A stretch of 64,000 bases of DNA from Clostridium sp. OF03-18AA. GTDB taxonomy: Bacteria; Bacillota; Clostridia; Lachnospirales; Lachnospiraceae. The translations under genes were made by a program, and so were the position numbers. Shown here in pieces: positions 25,990 to 35,134 of the stretch. The stretch spans positions 34,534 through 98,533 of the forward strand of contig NZ_QUEP01000012.1 of the NCBI RefSeq assembly GCF_003478035.1. The letters run 5' to 3'. The notes beneath the pieces were generated by a model. The model had not been told where the DNA came from and made no database searches. It saw only the letters and a list, made by a program, of their open reading frames with translations. The number at the start of each line of letters is the position of its first letter. The first letter of the stretch is position 1.

Positions 25990-27489
25990 TCAGAACCGTC
26001 CAAATGTATCCACAAGCCATGAAAGATGGTTGATGTGATCCTGGTTCAGTTCGCCCGGTTTCATTCTCCATCTCCAGTTGTTTCCGACCGTACCCGGCGT
26101 GTTCATTCTCGCCCAGTTGTCCAGTTTCAGGATATCCTGAGCCTGGAAGATGACAACACTCGCGACAGACGCATAGGCGGTCTTCAGGACCTTGTCTACG
26201 ACCTCATGCTGATGGGAGACGCCCATGTAATCCGCAATGTACTGTAATTCCCACCACTGGCGCCCTTCCGGCTTAAAATAGCCCACCAGAGTCTCATTGT
26301 CGTGGGTTCCGCCGTAAACGACAGAATTCGGAGAGTACATATGCGGGAGATGCTCATTGAAGCGGTCACCGCTGAATGCAAACTCGATGATCTTCATTCC
26401 CGGATAGCCGGTCTCCTCGAGAAGTTCCTTGACTTCCGGAACAAAGATCCCGAGGTCCTCCGCGATGATCTTCGTGTCCCCGATGACCATGTTGATCGCA
26501 TCCGTGAGTTTCTTTCCCGGTCCCTTTAACCATTCTCCGGTCTTTCCGTCCTCGGAACCGGCCGGGATCGCGTAATACTGGGTCACGCCGATAAAGTGGT
26601 CGATGCGGACTACATCATACAGGCGGGCGGACGCTTTCATACGCTCCTTCCACCATGCAAAATCTGTCTTTTCCTGGACATCCCAGCGGTACAGCGGGTT
26701 GCCCCAGAGCTGTCCCGTCTCACTGAAGGCATCCGGCGGAACTCCGGCAACCTTGAGCGGAGTCAGGTTTTCCTCGTCCAGAAGGAATAATTCCGGATGT
26801 GTCCAGACGTCCGCACTGTCAAGCGCCACATAGATCGGAATATCACCGATGATGGAGATTCCCTGTTCATTCGCGTATGTGCGGAGTTTTCCCCACTGCT
26901 GGTAAAACTTATACTGCAGGAATTTCCAGAAGTCGATCTCGTCCTTTAACTCCTCACGGTAGGACTCCACTGCCTCTTTTTTGCGGAAGCGGATGTCTTC
27001 CGGCCAGGCCAGCCATTCTTTATTATCAAAATGGAACTTTAGTGCCATGTAGAACGCGTAATCGTTCAGCCAGTACCAGCTGTCCATGCAGAACTTCTCG
27101 TAGCCCTGTTCCTCCCGGTACTCACTTCTCGCATACGCTTTTTTAAGCAGCGGGAAACGGTACCAGAACACTGCATCATATGCCACCTGGGTCGGATTAT
27201 CGCCCCAGTAGCAGGCGTTGATCTCATCCTGTGTGAGAAGTCCCTCTTTCACCAGTGTGTCCAGATCGATAAAATACGGATTCCCCGCAAACGCGGAAAA
27301 CGACTGATACGGGCTGTCCCCGTAGCTTGTCGGTCCGACCGGCAGAACCTGCCAGTATTTCTGTCTTGCCTTCTTCAAAAAGTCCACAAACTCATAGGCC
27401 GCACTGCCAAATGTACCGATTCCATACGGTGACGGCAAACTTGACACCGGCATTAAAATTCCGGCTCCGCGCTCCAGCATTGTCTTCAT
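25990..27489 (-). CDS. malQ: 4-alpha-glucanotransferase (amylomaltase, GH77)
   Basis: 499 aa. It transfers maltodextrin segments between glucans in maltose/glycogen metabolism. GH77 motifs: nucleophile region VVRIDHFIG, acid/base region IIAEDLG, transition-state Asp in GTHDNETL, and RGAGILMPVSSLPSPYGIGTFG at the N-terminus. I use the ATG at 27489 (AAGGGGATACACAT upstream) instead of the open frame to 27540. It stands alone, without other mal genes. Confidence 0.94.
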   Translation of the reverse strand: MKTMLERGAGILMPVSSLPSPYGIGTFGSAAYEFVDFLKKARQKYWQVLPVGPTSYGDSPYQSFSAFAGNPYFIDLDTLVKEGLLTQDEINACYWGDNPTQVAYDAVFWYRFPLLKKAYARSEYREEQGYEKFCMDSWYWLNDYAFYMALKFHFDNKEWLAWPEDIRFRKKEAVESYREELKDEIDFWKFLQYKFYQQWGKLRTYANEQGISIIGDIPIYVALDSADVWTHPELFLLDEENLTPLKVAGVPPDAFSETGQLWGNPLYRWDVQEKTDFAWWKERMKASARLYDVVRIDHFIGVTQYYAIPAGSEDGKTGEWLKGPGKKLTDAINMVIGDTKIIAEDLGIFVPEVKELLEETGYPGMKIIEFAFSGDRFNEHLPHMYSPNSVVYGGTHDNETLVGYFKPEGRQWWELQYIADYMGVSHQHEVVDKVLKTAYASVASVVIFQAQDILKLDNWARMNTPGTVGNNWRWRMKPGELNQDHINHLSWLVDTFGRF

Positions 27490-27635
27490 ATGTGTATCCC
27501 CTTCTGTCCGGCAGATCCCCGCCGGTTTGTCTTTTACCATTCAGCATTTTACCGTCCATAACGGCTCACAGCCCGGCACATATTATGCGCAGGGCTGTTG
27601 CTGATTTCTTCTGTATCGTCCACCTTCTACACTCC

Positions 27636-27660
27636 GCTGTTCATGCCATGCGCAGACAGC
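27636..27660. repeat. interspersed palindromic repeat, copy 1
   Basis: GCTGTTCATGCC-ATGCGCAGACAGC, a hairpin with loop-proximal TGCC/TGCGCA. Related copies lie at 34626-34656 and 38031-38062. This one is between the 3' end of the CdaR-like gene and malQ. Confidence 0.55.
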
Positions 27661-27680
27661 AGCAGAAACTTTCTGGTGAA

Positions 27681-28505
27681 TTAACGATTCTTCTTGATTC
27701 TCTCGTCGTTTTCAAGGACTTTCTTCGCGATCATAATGAAGTGGAGCTTGAAGTTATCCTCTGTATCATTTACGTCAAGTCCGGTATTAATACGGACCAT
27801 ATTTAAGCTTGTCTTTACATCATCCTCAGACATTCCGAGCTGTCTTGCAGTCTCAGCGATGTCCTCTTTGCATTTGTAGTATTTCGCGAGAACCCGCTTC
27901 TCAGTCTCACCGAGCTGTTTTAATACGGTTCTGGTAAGGCGGTCACCGAAGTTTACAACCATCTGATTGATGCTGCTGTAAATCTCCATACCCATGTATT
28001 CAAGGATCACCCGGTCTTTCTTGAAGATCTCGCCGGCCTTTACCGCATCCTGGGCATTGCTGTATGTATGCTTGATGCCTTTGATGCCGCTCTCGATCGT
28101 ACCGATGCCGACACGGATCTTTCTGTCGGACTCGATCTTTTCAACTTCCTGAAGAGCAGTCTCCTTGATCTGCGGGATCAGGTCGCGCATTCCGGACTTA
28201 TCTTTCATGATCAGGATCACACAGTCACCGCTGTCGCAGGTAATGATCTGTTTGCCGCCGATCTTTTTGTTGATGTCGGATAGAGCGATGATCGCATTTG
28301 CCGCATTTGTAAGTTTCTCGCGGTCTTCCGGTTTTACGTTCATATCAGACGGATACTGGAATGATACCGCCATAAAGGTGTCCATATCCACGTCGAATCC
28401 AAGCTGTCTTCCAAACTGTTTTACCAGGTCCTCGTCCTCGTAATATCCGATCACGATGTCGTTAAAGTAAGCTGATAATGTGATATCTGTCGTGTTCTTG
28501 TTCAT
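27681..28505 (-). CDS. CdaR/PucR-like regulator (GGDEF-like plus PucR C-terminal helix-turn-helix)
   Basis: 274 aa. The middle part (IRVGIGTIESGIKGIKHTYSNAQDAVKAGEIF) matches the GGDEF-like domain of CdaR/PucR proteins. The end (KRVLAKYYKCKEDIAETARQLGMSEDDVKTSLNMVRINTGLDVND) matches the C-terminal PucR helix-turn-helix, where isolated helices are preceded by a short ladder. No sensor domain is recognised in the first 100 residues. ATG at 28505 (GAGGGG 8 nt upstream) is preferred to GTG at 28514. Function unknown; neighbours give no strong clue. A consensus promoter precedes it. Confidence 0.7.
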   Translation of the reverse strand: MNKNTTDITLSAYFNDIVIGYYEDEDLVKQFGRQLGFDVDMDTFMAVSFQYPSDMNVKPEDREKLTNAANAIIALSDINKKIGGKQIITCDSGDCVILIMKDKSGMRDLIPQIKETALQEVEKIESDRKIRVGIGTIESGIKGIKHTYSNAQDAVKAGEIFKKDRVILEYMGMEIYSSINQMVVNFGDRLTRTVLKQLGETEKRVLAKYYKCKEDIAETARQLGMSEDDVKTSLNMVRINTGLDVNDTEDNFKLHFIMIAKKVLENDERIKKNR

Positions 28506-28599
28506 GAAATACACCCCTCATTTCTATATATTCGCCGCCGCTCTTTCTGTCCCTTCACCGGATCCGTATGCGGCGGACAATGCTCTCCGGGAAAGCTTA

Positions 28600-28628
28600 A
28601 TTATAAGAAAAATCCTCGTATTTGTCAA
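28600..28628 (-). promoter_or_regulatory. sigma-A promoter of the CdaR-like gene
   Basis: Minus strand TTGACA (28623-28628), 17 bp spacer, TATAAT (28600-28605): both hexamers are consensus. The leader is about 90 nt. Confidence 0.75.
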
Positions 28629-28783
28629 GATGTCTGACAATGTTTCTCAGTATTGCTATGACTTTTTGCAATTTTGAAAGATACCGGCATTAAAACCAGC
28701 CTTCAAATGGATTTTATCTCGTTCCAGGCGCTTTTAGTTTACATAACTTTTCAGAAAAATTGCCTGCTGCTGTCTTTCCGAAA

Positions 28784-29470
28784 TTAACTCAGCATCTCAC
28801 CTATCTTTTCCAGCGTATCCGCCTCGTAATCCACATGCACACCGGCTGTATTCTCCTGATGGTGCGGATTGTACCACAGAGTATCGATTCCGGCATTGTT
28901 TCCTCCACGGATGTCAGAAGTCAGGGAGTCACCGATGATCAGCATGTTCTCCACATCGTTTCTGCCCATCTTTTCAAAGCAGTAATCAAAATACTCCTGC
29001 TGCGGTTTCTGGTATCCGGATTCCTCGGAAACGTAGATTCCCTGAAACAGCTTGTCCAGGCCTGCTGCCGCGAGACGTTTATACTGGGTCTCAGCGACAC
29101 CGTTTGTAACGATATGAAGCTCATAGCGATCCTTTAAGCCGTTGAGAAGATCCATAACACCGTCCAGAAGGAACGCGCTCTCATTTAATGTCTGGCGATA
29201 CAAACTGTCGACCTCCGCGCCGTTTACCCTGATTCCAAAGTCACCGAAGAAGTCCTCAAATCGCAGGCTTAACACCTGCTCTCTCGTGATCTCCCCGCAC
29301 TCTAACTTCTGCCAGTAGCTTTTGTTCAGATGGTGGTACTTCTGCACATTCTCCTCTGTAGCCGGTACGCCAAAGTGGGTGAGTACCCGCTCGATGCCGA
29401 TCCTCTCCGCCTTGTCGAAATCCAGAAGTGTTCCATCCACATCAAAAAGAAGCACCTGGTATTTTTTCAT
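28784..29470 (-). CDS. HAD hydrolase, YjjG-type noncanonical pyrimidine nucleotidase
   Basis: 228 aa. HAD motif I DVDGTLLDF (10-18), motif II TNG (about 120), motif III Lys in GYQKP and motif IV IIGDSLTSDI. The helical cap and IVTNGVAETQYKRL pattern match the YjjG/YfnB group, which dephosphorylates pyrimidine and damaged nucleoside monophosphates. It lies beside dihydroorotase, consistent with a pyrimidine link. Start ATG at 29470 with GGAGAAAACAAGTC. Confidence 0.85.
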   Translation of the reverse strand: MKKYQVLLFDVDGTLLDFDKAERIGIERVLTHFGVPATEENVQKYHHLNKSYWQKLECGEITREQVLSLRFEDFFGDFGIRVNGAEVDSLYRQTLNESAFLLDGVMDLLNGLKDRYELHIVTNGVAETQYKRLAAAGLDKLFQGIYVSEESGYQKPQQEYFDYCFEKMGRNDVENMLIIGDSLTSDIRGGNNAGIDTLWYNPHHQENTAGVHVDYEADTLEKIGEMLS

Positions 29471-29618
29471 GACTTGTTTTCTCCTGTTCTTTATTTCTCA
29501 CAATTCTCAGCTTTGCCTCCTCCTGCATTGCTGAAAACAGCTGCACTCCCCGGATCCAGCTCCAACCGGACTCTCTGAGTCTTATCAGCCCGATGCCAGG
29601 GAGCTCTGCTGTATGTTC

Positions 29619-30893
29619 TTAATCCTTGTATACAATCTTTCCACCGCAGATCGTATACTTCACACGTCCGAAAAGTTTTGTTCCGATAAACGGCGTGTTG
29701 TGGGACTTGGACGCGATCTCAGCGTCTGTGACCGTCCACTCCTCATTCTCGTTAAAGATCACGATATCCGCATCTTTGCCCTCTGCGAGATATCCCTTAT
29801 CAAAGTGATACAGCTTCGCCGGATTCACGCACATCTTCTCCACAAGCTGCATGGTGGTCAGGTGGCCTTTCTTCACAAGTTCTGTCACCGCAAGGCCAAG
29901 CGCCGTCTCAAGACCGATGATTCCGCTCGGAGCTTTCCATACCGGAAGAACTGCCTTTTCCTCCGCGCTGTGCGGAGCGTGGTCGGTGGCGATCATGTCG
30001 ATGGAACCGTCCTTGATTCCCTCGATAATGCCCTCGCGGTCCTTCGCGGTTCTAAGGGGCGGGTTCATCTTCGCCATTGCGCCATGTTCTAAAACAGCGG
30101 TCTCATCTAATGTGAAATGGTGAGGTGTGACCTCCGCTGTCACATTTGCGCCCAGCTCTTTCGCAAGCTTCACAGCCTTTACAGATGTGGCGGAGCTGAT
30201 ATGCTGGATATTGACTGACGCGCCTGTGTGCAGGGCGATCATGCAGTCACGAGCCACGAGAGAATCCTCGGCAAGTGCCGGGGAACCTGTGATTCCAAGC
30301 TCTTTTGCGACAGCCCCGGCGTTGATTCCGTTCTCTGAGATGAATGCCGGGTCTTCCTCATGGAAGCTCAGCGGTACATTTAGCTCTTTCGCCTTCTTCA
30401 TGGCCTCGTAGACGAGTTTCTCGTTCATCAGCGGGATTCCATCGTCTGTGAATCCAACGGCTCCTGCTGCCTTTAAAGCGTCCATATCCGTGAGCTCCTG
30501 ACCCTTCATTCCAACAGAAACGCATGCGGCAGGAAGAACATTGATCCCTGTCTTCTTTCCTTCTTCGATGATATATTTTACGGTCTCCACATTGTCTACC
30601 GGCGGTTTTGTATTTGCCATGGTGACAACCGTTGTGTATCCGCCCTTTTTCGCTGCGGCGGAACCTGTCTGGATATCCTCTTTGTATGTAAGTCCCGGAT
30701 CGCGGAAGTGAACATGGACGTCAATGAGGCCCGGCGCTACGACACAGCCGTCTGCATCGATCACCTGCTCATAGCTTCCGTCATCTTCCACTTTTCCGAT
30801 GGTCTTTATCTTTCCGCCATCAATGACAACATCCAGAACCTCGTCTATATTGCTCTTTGCGTCTACTACACGCCCGTTTTTAATCAGAATCAT
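29619..30893 (-). CDS. pyrC: dihydroorotase
   Basis: 424 aa, type I class (about 45 kDa). It cyclises carbamoyl-aspartate to dihydroorotate in pyrimidine synthesis. Zinc motifs: DVHVHFRDPG (about 58-67), the second metal region around SFHEEDPAFISENG, IQHISSATS, and the catalytic Asp in ATDHAPHS. Start ATG at 30893 with AGGAGCTAAG. It is separated from the rest of the pyr genes, which are not in the window. Confidence 0.94.
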   Translation of the reverse strand: MILIKNGRVVDAKSNIDEVLDVVIDGGKIKTIGKVEDDGSYEQVIDADGCVVAPGLIDVHVHFRDPGLTYKEDIQTGSAAAKKGGYTTVVTMANTKPPVDNVETVKYIIEEGKKTGINVLPAACVSVGMKGQELTDMDALKAAGAVGFTDDGIPLMNEKLVYEAMKKAKELNVPLSFHEEDPAFISENGINAGAVAKELGITGSPALAEDSLVARDCMIALHTGASVNIQHISSATSVKAVKLAKELGANVTAEVTPHHFTLDETAVLEHGAMAKMNPPLRTAKDREGIIEGIKDGSIDMIATDHAPHSAEEKAVLPVWKAPSGIIGLETALGLAVTELVKKGHLTTMQLVEKMCVNPAKLYHFDKGYLAEGKDADIVIFNENEEWTVTDAEIASKSHNTPFIGTKLFGRVKYTICGGKIVYKD

Positions 30894-31028
30894 CTTAGCT
30901 CCTCCTGTTTTATCTGTTTCTATGTTTCCTATCCCTGACCGGCTGCTATTTTCTTTTCAGCGAGAACGTTTTCCTTCATCTCTGCCTGATGTGTAAATTT
31001 TCATATATCTGGCTGTCGGACCTTTTTA

Positions 31029-31403
31029 TCACTTTCTCGCCGGCACGATCTCCAGCCAGTAATTATCCGGATCTGTGATAAAGTAGATCCCCATCTTCTC
31101 ATTTTCAAAGCAGATGCATCCCATCTCTTTGTGCTTTGCGTGAGCTGCCTCGAAATCATCTACCCTGAATGCAAGATGAAACTCGTTGTCTCCAAGATCG
31201 TAGTGATCTTTCTCCCAGTCCCTGAGCCATGTGAGCTCTAACTGGTGCGGTGTCACGCCGTCTCCGAGGTATACCAGGATAAAGCTCCCGTCCGCCGCTT
31301 CTTTTCTTCTTACTTCCTTTAATCCAAGAGCTTCCTCATAGAATTTCAAGGACTTGTCAAGATCTGTGACATTAAAATTGTTATGCGCAAATGTGAATTT
31401 CAT
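31029..31403 (-). CDS. VOC/glyoxalase I-like protein
   Basis: 124 aa single-domain vicinal-oxygen-chelate protein. His 6 (FAHNNFNVTDLDKSLKFYEEALG), HQLELTW, EFHLAFRVDD and a C-terminal YFITDPDNYWLEIVP supply the two metal-binding His/Glu pairs of a lactoylglutathione lyase type site. Clostridia usually lack glutathione, so the thiol cofactor or substrate may differ. GGAGAACACC precedes the ATG. Confidence 0.85.
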   Translation of the reverse strand: MKFTFAHNNFNVTDLDKSLKFYEEALGLKEVRRKEAADGSFILVYLGDGVTPHQLELTWLRDWEKDHYDLGDNEFHLAFRVDDFEAAHAKHKEMGCICFENEKMGIYFITDPDNYWLEIVPARK

Positions 31404-31436
31404 GGTGTTCTCCTCTCAATTTATATTTGTTTCACA

Positions 31437-32660
31437 TTACGATATCGGGGACAAAAGAATCCCTGTATAATTATGCAAAATGTCATCCGGCTGGATTGCG
31501 TCCGATACCATGGAAATTGCAAGCTTATACTCTGTTCCCTCTTCGCCAATTGAGCCATGTACCGGTACATACCGGTCAAAGCAGACATTTTGTTTTTTCT
31601 TTGTTGTGACAATTAGAGCAACGTACTCTTCGGTTGTCAGAAGCTTGTAGTAAACATCTTCTTCCGGAAATGTATTTCTCGCCCGGTCGATCATATCTGC
31701 ATAGCTGTAATTTTCTGATCCATCAGCAGGACCGGGCCTTTTTTCGTTGATCGCAGCCTGCAGTTTTTCTAAAACAGCTGCCGTTCTTGCCTCATTTTTC
31801 CTTTGTTCGATTTCTGACGCAATACTCACCTGCAGTGAAATGATCAGTACGATTCCTGTCGCGCCAATTATGGTCATCAACCATGCAGCGACTATCTTTG
31901 ATTTCTTTTCCTTCTCTTCCTCTCTTGTGAGCCGGGTACAGGAAAATTTTTTTACAAAGGAAGACTGATTTTCATTTCCGTAAGCAATAATGGCATCTAT
32001 TGTGTCATATCCCTTTTCAACACTGTACTTTCTCCAGACATCATACTCTGAATAAAACTTTTCCACCCTATCGTAGAAGCGCGGAAACCATCCTGTGTAC
32101 CGCTTCCTTCGAATGAAAAATACGCCGATTCCGCTAATAAGGATCGTAAAATATCCGACTCCTATCACCCCGTAATAAAGACCTTCTATTTTCGATACCT
32201 GTTTTTCCGGCAATATGGCAAGGAAATGATACTCACCATCCGTTTCCTTCTCCCAGTATGTCTGAAGCCTGTTTCCATAAGAATACTTTACCGGATCCAT
32301 TCCAAGTTCCGCAAGTGTATATTGTACATGCTCACCTTTATTCGGATCTTTCAGACGCAATGACTGTCCATCTTCCTGTACAACTGCAATGACTTTCTTC
32401 TTTCCTGTGAGTTTATAGCCCGTTATGCTCTGAAAAGGATCATACAGCCCAGCGCCGAAAAACCATGCCAATGATAAAATCATATAAATAACGAACAGTG
32501 TTAAGAGTTCTTTCCACACGTTATATTTCAATGACTTCTCTATCATTTCTTTTTCGTACTCAGGAATTCCAGGTAATGTAATATACCAGGAAGCAAACCG
32601 TTCTCTTTTCGCTTCTTCATCCTGCACTTTTCTGATATTCATCGAGGCCGCAGGCTGCAT
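31437..32660 (-). CDS. membrane protein of unknown function, three helices
   Basis: Not recognised. 407 aa with hydrophobic segments at about 44-66 (LLTLFVIYMILSLAWFFGA), 160-180 (GVIGVGYFTILISGIGVFF) and 265-285 (WLMTIIGATGIVLIISLQV), an extracytoplasmic-looking domain between the first two, a Lys/Glu-rich stretch before the third, and a C-terminal domain of about 120 residues with YYKLLTTEEYVALIV. The ATG at 32660 (GGGGGAATAAA) avoids overlap with the MBL gene; the frame is open to 32723. It follows the MBL-fold gene by 13 bp and may be cotranscribed. Confidence 0.6.
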   Translation of the reverse strand: MQPAASMNIRKVQDEEAKRERFASWYITLPGIPEYEKEMIEKSLKYNVWKELLTLFVIYMILSLAWFFGAGLYDPFQSITGYKLTGKKKVIAVVQEDGQSLRLKDPNKGEHVQYTLAELGMDPVKYSYGNRLQTYWEKETDGEYHFLAILPEKQVSKIEGLYYGVIGVGYFTILISGIGVFFIRRKRYTGWFPRFYDRVEKFYSEYDVWRKYSVEKGYDTIDAIIAYGNENQSSFVKKFSCTRLTREEEKEKKSKIVAAWLMTIIGATGIVLIISLQVSIASEIEQRKNEARTAAVLEKLQAAINEKRPGPADGSENYSYADMIDRARNTFPEEDVYYKLLTTEEYVALIVTTKKKQNVCFDRYVPVHGSIGEEGTEYKLAISMVSDAIQPDDILHNYTGILLSPIS

Positions 32661-32673
32661 TTTATTCCCCCTC

Positions 32674-33369
32674 TCAGATTTCCCAGCTTTCTCCCTCTTC
32701 ATGGATCTCAACGATTCTGTCACAGTATCCCGCCGAACATGGCATTTTTTTCAGCCGCTCCGCCACATCGTATTCTCCCCAGAAGTGCATCGGGAAAATA
32801 TGTTTCGCGTCGACTTCCTTCACGAAATCATCGATTCCCAGGTAAAAATACTCGCCGAGTCGCGGATCCAGCGGCAGGAACGCGATGTCCGCCGTCCGCC
32901 CGTGCATCTTCGAGATCTCTTCCTGGTACGCTTTCGCCATGTTCTTATTCCACTGCGGATCTTCCCCATCCCAATACCAGTGATTCAGGTCGCCTGCATG
33001 GTAAATCTCCAGACCATCCACACTGCACCAGAACGCGACGCCCTCATCCGTGGACTTAAATCCCTCGACCTTCAGCGTCCCATCCTTCAGGATCTGTCCC
33101 GGATTTAAAAATTCTGTCTTTCCTTTACAAGATTCCGGAACCCGCTTACTCCAGATATCAAATGCCAGAATATAATGGATCTTCGGATGTTTCTCCTCCA
33201 GTTCAAAGATCACCTTTGAAAAATGATCCGGATGTCTGTGACTGGCAAACACATAGAGCGGCTTTTCCTCAGAAAACTCCGGCAGTTTTCCCTGAAAATA
33301 GTCAAACAGCAGATACGCCGATTCCGTCTCCACAAGAAATGCGCTGTGATGAATGTATGTGATCTTCAT
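32674..33369 (-). CDS. MBL-fold metallohydrolase (UlaG-like)
   Basis: 231 aa. Metal-ligand motif SHRHPDH (about 44-50), further ligands in IYHAGDLNHWYWDG and FPMHFWGE. The N-terminus ITYIHHSAFLVETESAYLLFDYF is typical of the UlaG/RomA-like branch. The reaction is unknown. Between a zinc-ribbon protein (3 bp away) and a membrane protein, with all three genes close enough to form an operon. Confidence 0.8.
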   Translation of the reverse strand: MKITYIHHSAFLVETESAYLLFDYFQGKLPEFSEEKPLYVFASHRHPDHFSKVIFELEEKHPKIHYILAFDIWSKRVPESCKGKTEFLNPGQILKDGTLKVEGFKSTDEGVAFWCSVDGLEIYHAGDLNHWYWDGEDPQWNKNMAKAYQEEISKMHGRTADIAFLPLDPRLGEYFYLGIDDFVKEVDAKHIFPMHFWGEYDVAERLKKMPCSAGYCDRIVEIHEEGESWEI

Positions 33370-33372
33370 GTC

Positions 33373-33762
33373 TTAAAACCTCTTTCCGCACTTCGGGCAA
33401 TAGTCAAAATTTTCTTTCGTCTCATAGCCACAGTTTGAACACCGCTTCACCGGCACATCCCAGGCCGGGGCATCATGCCCCTCTGAAACAAGGGTAAGGT
33501 CTTCCTCCCGGATCGGCACATCCTCTCCTGCGGCGATCCGCTTTCCGGCTTCCTCGTCCAGCTGGTAAACGGTCCCGCAGCAGCTTGTCTTCACATAATA
33601 TTTCCGTCCCCATTTGAAGATCGGAATAAAGAAAAAGGACAGGCACATATAGGTCATAAACACCTGATACCGTCCATATCTCCCGCAGCGGCCACAGATC
33701 ATCGCCGCCGCGTTATAAACCAGTTCTTTTGTCCCCTGAGTAATTCCGCCAATAAAAAACAT
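33373..33762 (-). CDS. small zinc-ribbon protein
   Basis: 129 aa. An N-terminal CGRCGRYGRY motif followed by a hydrophobic stretch (VFMTYMCLSFFFIPIF) and a KTSCCGTVYQLDE motif, then a C-terminal zinc ribbon CSNCGYETKENFDYCPKCGK. Such proteins are common in Clostridia and lack an assigned function. GGAGGAACCC precedes the ATG, and it ends 3 bp before the MBL-fold gene. Confidence 0.75.
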   Translation of the reverse strand: MFFIGGITQGTKELVYNAAAMICGRCGRYGRYQVFMTYMCLSFFFIPIFKWGRKYYVKTSCCGTVYQLDEEAGKRIAAGEDVPIREEDLTLVSEGHDAPAWDVPVKRCSNCGYETKENFDYCPKCGKRF

Positions 33763-33785
33763 TGGGTTCCTCCAGTAATCTTATT

Positions 33786-34415
33786 TTAATAGCCTAAATT
33801 TTCCCCAACGATCACAACCTTGATCCGTCCGTCATATCGGGATCTCCGTGTAACAACGATCGAACAGCACATACAGTCGGGGGACTGGCAGTCCATGCAG
33901 ACTCCCTTTACACCACATGGCGTTTTCCGGCCGGTAGCATCTGCAATGATCGGGCAGACCTGCGTCTGGATCCGGTCAATCCCATCCTCAATACTCCGCA
34001 CCAGCTTATTCATTCCGACAACAATGATCACCTGCCTTGGTCCATGGATCAGACAGGCCACACGGTTTCCAGCACCGTCAATATTGACCAGTTCGCCTTT
34101 TACAGTGATTGCATTCGTTCCCATAAGGAAACAGTCCGCACTGCAGGAGCCGAAATAAGACGGATTTCCCATCGTCTCTTTATCTTTCATCGGGTAATCC
34201 CGCATCTCATGCCCGGATTTTTCCAATTCAGCCAGGATTTCCAGCTCCCGGATCGATGCCGAGCCGCCCCAGCCGATGGAAGCGCCAGGTTCGATCAGCG
34301 AGAGGACCGTTTCCACTGCCGCTTTCTTATCCCGGCAATAGATCCCCTCCATATTTCTTTTTTTCAAATTACAGATGACATTTTCTGCCATCCGTTTTTT
34401 TGCGTCCTCCAGCAT
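33786..34415 (-). CDS. LUD-domain protein (lactate-utilisation LutC/DUF162 type)
   Basis: 209 aa. Domain signature: NLKKRNMEGIYC, SIGWGGSASIRELEI, DCFLMGTNAITVKGELVNIDGAGNRVACLIHGP and VVGMNKLVRSIEDGIDRI. A C-terminal Cys-rich stretch CGVKGVCMDCQSPDCMCC could bind metal. Stand-alone LUD proteins of Clostridia have no firm role. I use the ATG at 34415, which has AAAGGAG 10 nt upstream; the frame runs open to 34544, where the extra residues look non-conserved. Confidence 0.8.
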   Translation of the reverse strand: MLEDAKKRMAENVICNLKKRNMEGIYCRDKKAAVETVLSLIEPGASIGWGGSASIRELEILAELEKSGHEMRDYPMKDKETMGNPSYFGSCSADCFLMGTNAITVKGELVNIDGAGNRVACLIHGPRQVIIVVGMNKLVRSIEDGIDRIQTQVCPIIADATGRKTPCGVKGVCMDCQSPDCMCCSIVVTRRSRYDGRIKVVIVGENLGY

Positions 34416-34721
34416 TGTATCTCGCTCCTTTACAACTGCTGACCATCGTTTTGCCGATGCTTCGCATTCCAGATCGGCAAAATCCACCGCTGTATTGAGC
34501 AGAATTTTCAGTTCGGAAAATTCCGATCCATATACAGCAACCACTTTCTCAGTGCTAATTGTAGCATACTATTCCCATATCTTGCAATTCCTGCTCAAAT
34601 ATTTTATACTGGAATTCATCAGCATGCTACTGTTCGTGCCTTGCGCAAACAGTGGCATCGGCGTCCATTTGACCCGCTGCGTGACTATCCGAAACACAAT
34701 TTTAGGAAAGAGGAAAATATT
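34416..34721. other. 306 bp intergenic region
   Basis: Divergent control region for the LUD gene (minus) and the small TTG-start gene (plus). Apart from the palindromic repeat at 34626-34656 I see no feature. Confidence 0.4.
34626..34656. repeat. interspersed palindromic repeat, copy 2
   Basis: GCTACTGTTCGTGCC-TTGCGCAAACAGTGGC: 9 bp outer stem, same core as copies at 27636-27660 and 38031-38062. Confidence 0.6.
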
Positions 34722-34961
34722 TTGAGTATAAACCCAATGATGTTTCTGCAGTTCAAAAACTCCTGGCAGACCTTTACCAGAAACCACCCGAAATTCCCGG
34801 CTTTCTGGCGTGCGGTCTACAAACATGGCATTCAGGAAAACATGATCATCGAATTTAAAGTTATCGAACCGGATGGCAAAGAACTTGCCTCCAACATCCG
34901 TGTGACCAAATCCGATCTGGAGCTTTTTGAGAATCTGAAAAAAATGATCACAAACCAGTAA
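34722..34961 (+). CDS. small conserved protein of unknown function (TTG start)
   Basis: 79 aa soluble protein beginning MSINPMMFLQFKNSWQTF. TTG at 34722 is chosen because AAAGAGGAAA lies 7-8 nt upstream; the next ATG (34737) has no RBS. It resembles short clostridial hypothetical proteins with the pattern FKxxHPKFPxFxxAVxxxGIxEGxxIE (from memory, not checked). No function can be given. Confidence 0.65.
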   Translation: MSINPMMFLQFKNSWQTFTRNHPKFPAFWRAVYKHGIQENMIIEFKVIEPDGKELASNIRVTKSDLELFENLKKMITNQ

Positions 34962-34970
34962 GTCTTTTTC

Positions 34971-34999
34971 TTGCAATTCGTGTACGAGTATTCTATACT
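34971..34999 (+). promoter_or_regulatory. sigma-A promoter of the thioesterase gene
   Basis: TTGCAA (34971-34976), 17 bp spacer, TATACT (34994-34999). The leader to the ATG at 35135 is about 130 nt and contains related segments TGTCAGTGTCAGG and TGTCACTGTCAGG. Confidence 0.55.
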
Positions 35000-35134
35000 T
35001 TATATGTCAGTGTCAGGCAGGAAAACGCCGCGCTGACCACACTTTCCCGGTTTAAATCCCGGATCTTCGCTGTCACTGTCAGGATCTCCGGTATTGTAAA
35101 CTGTGGTATTCATTTAATCATGGAGGACAAACTT

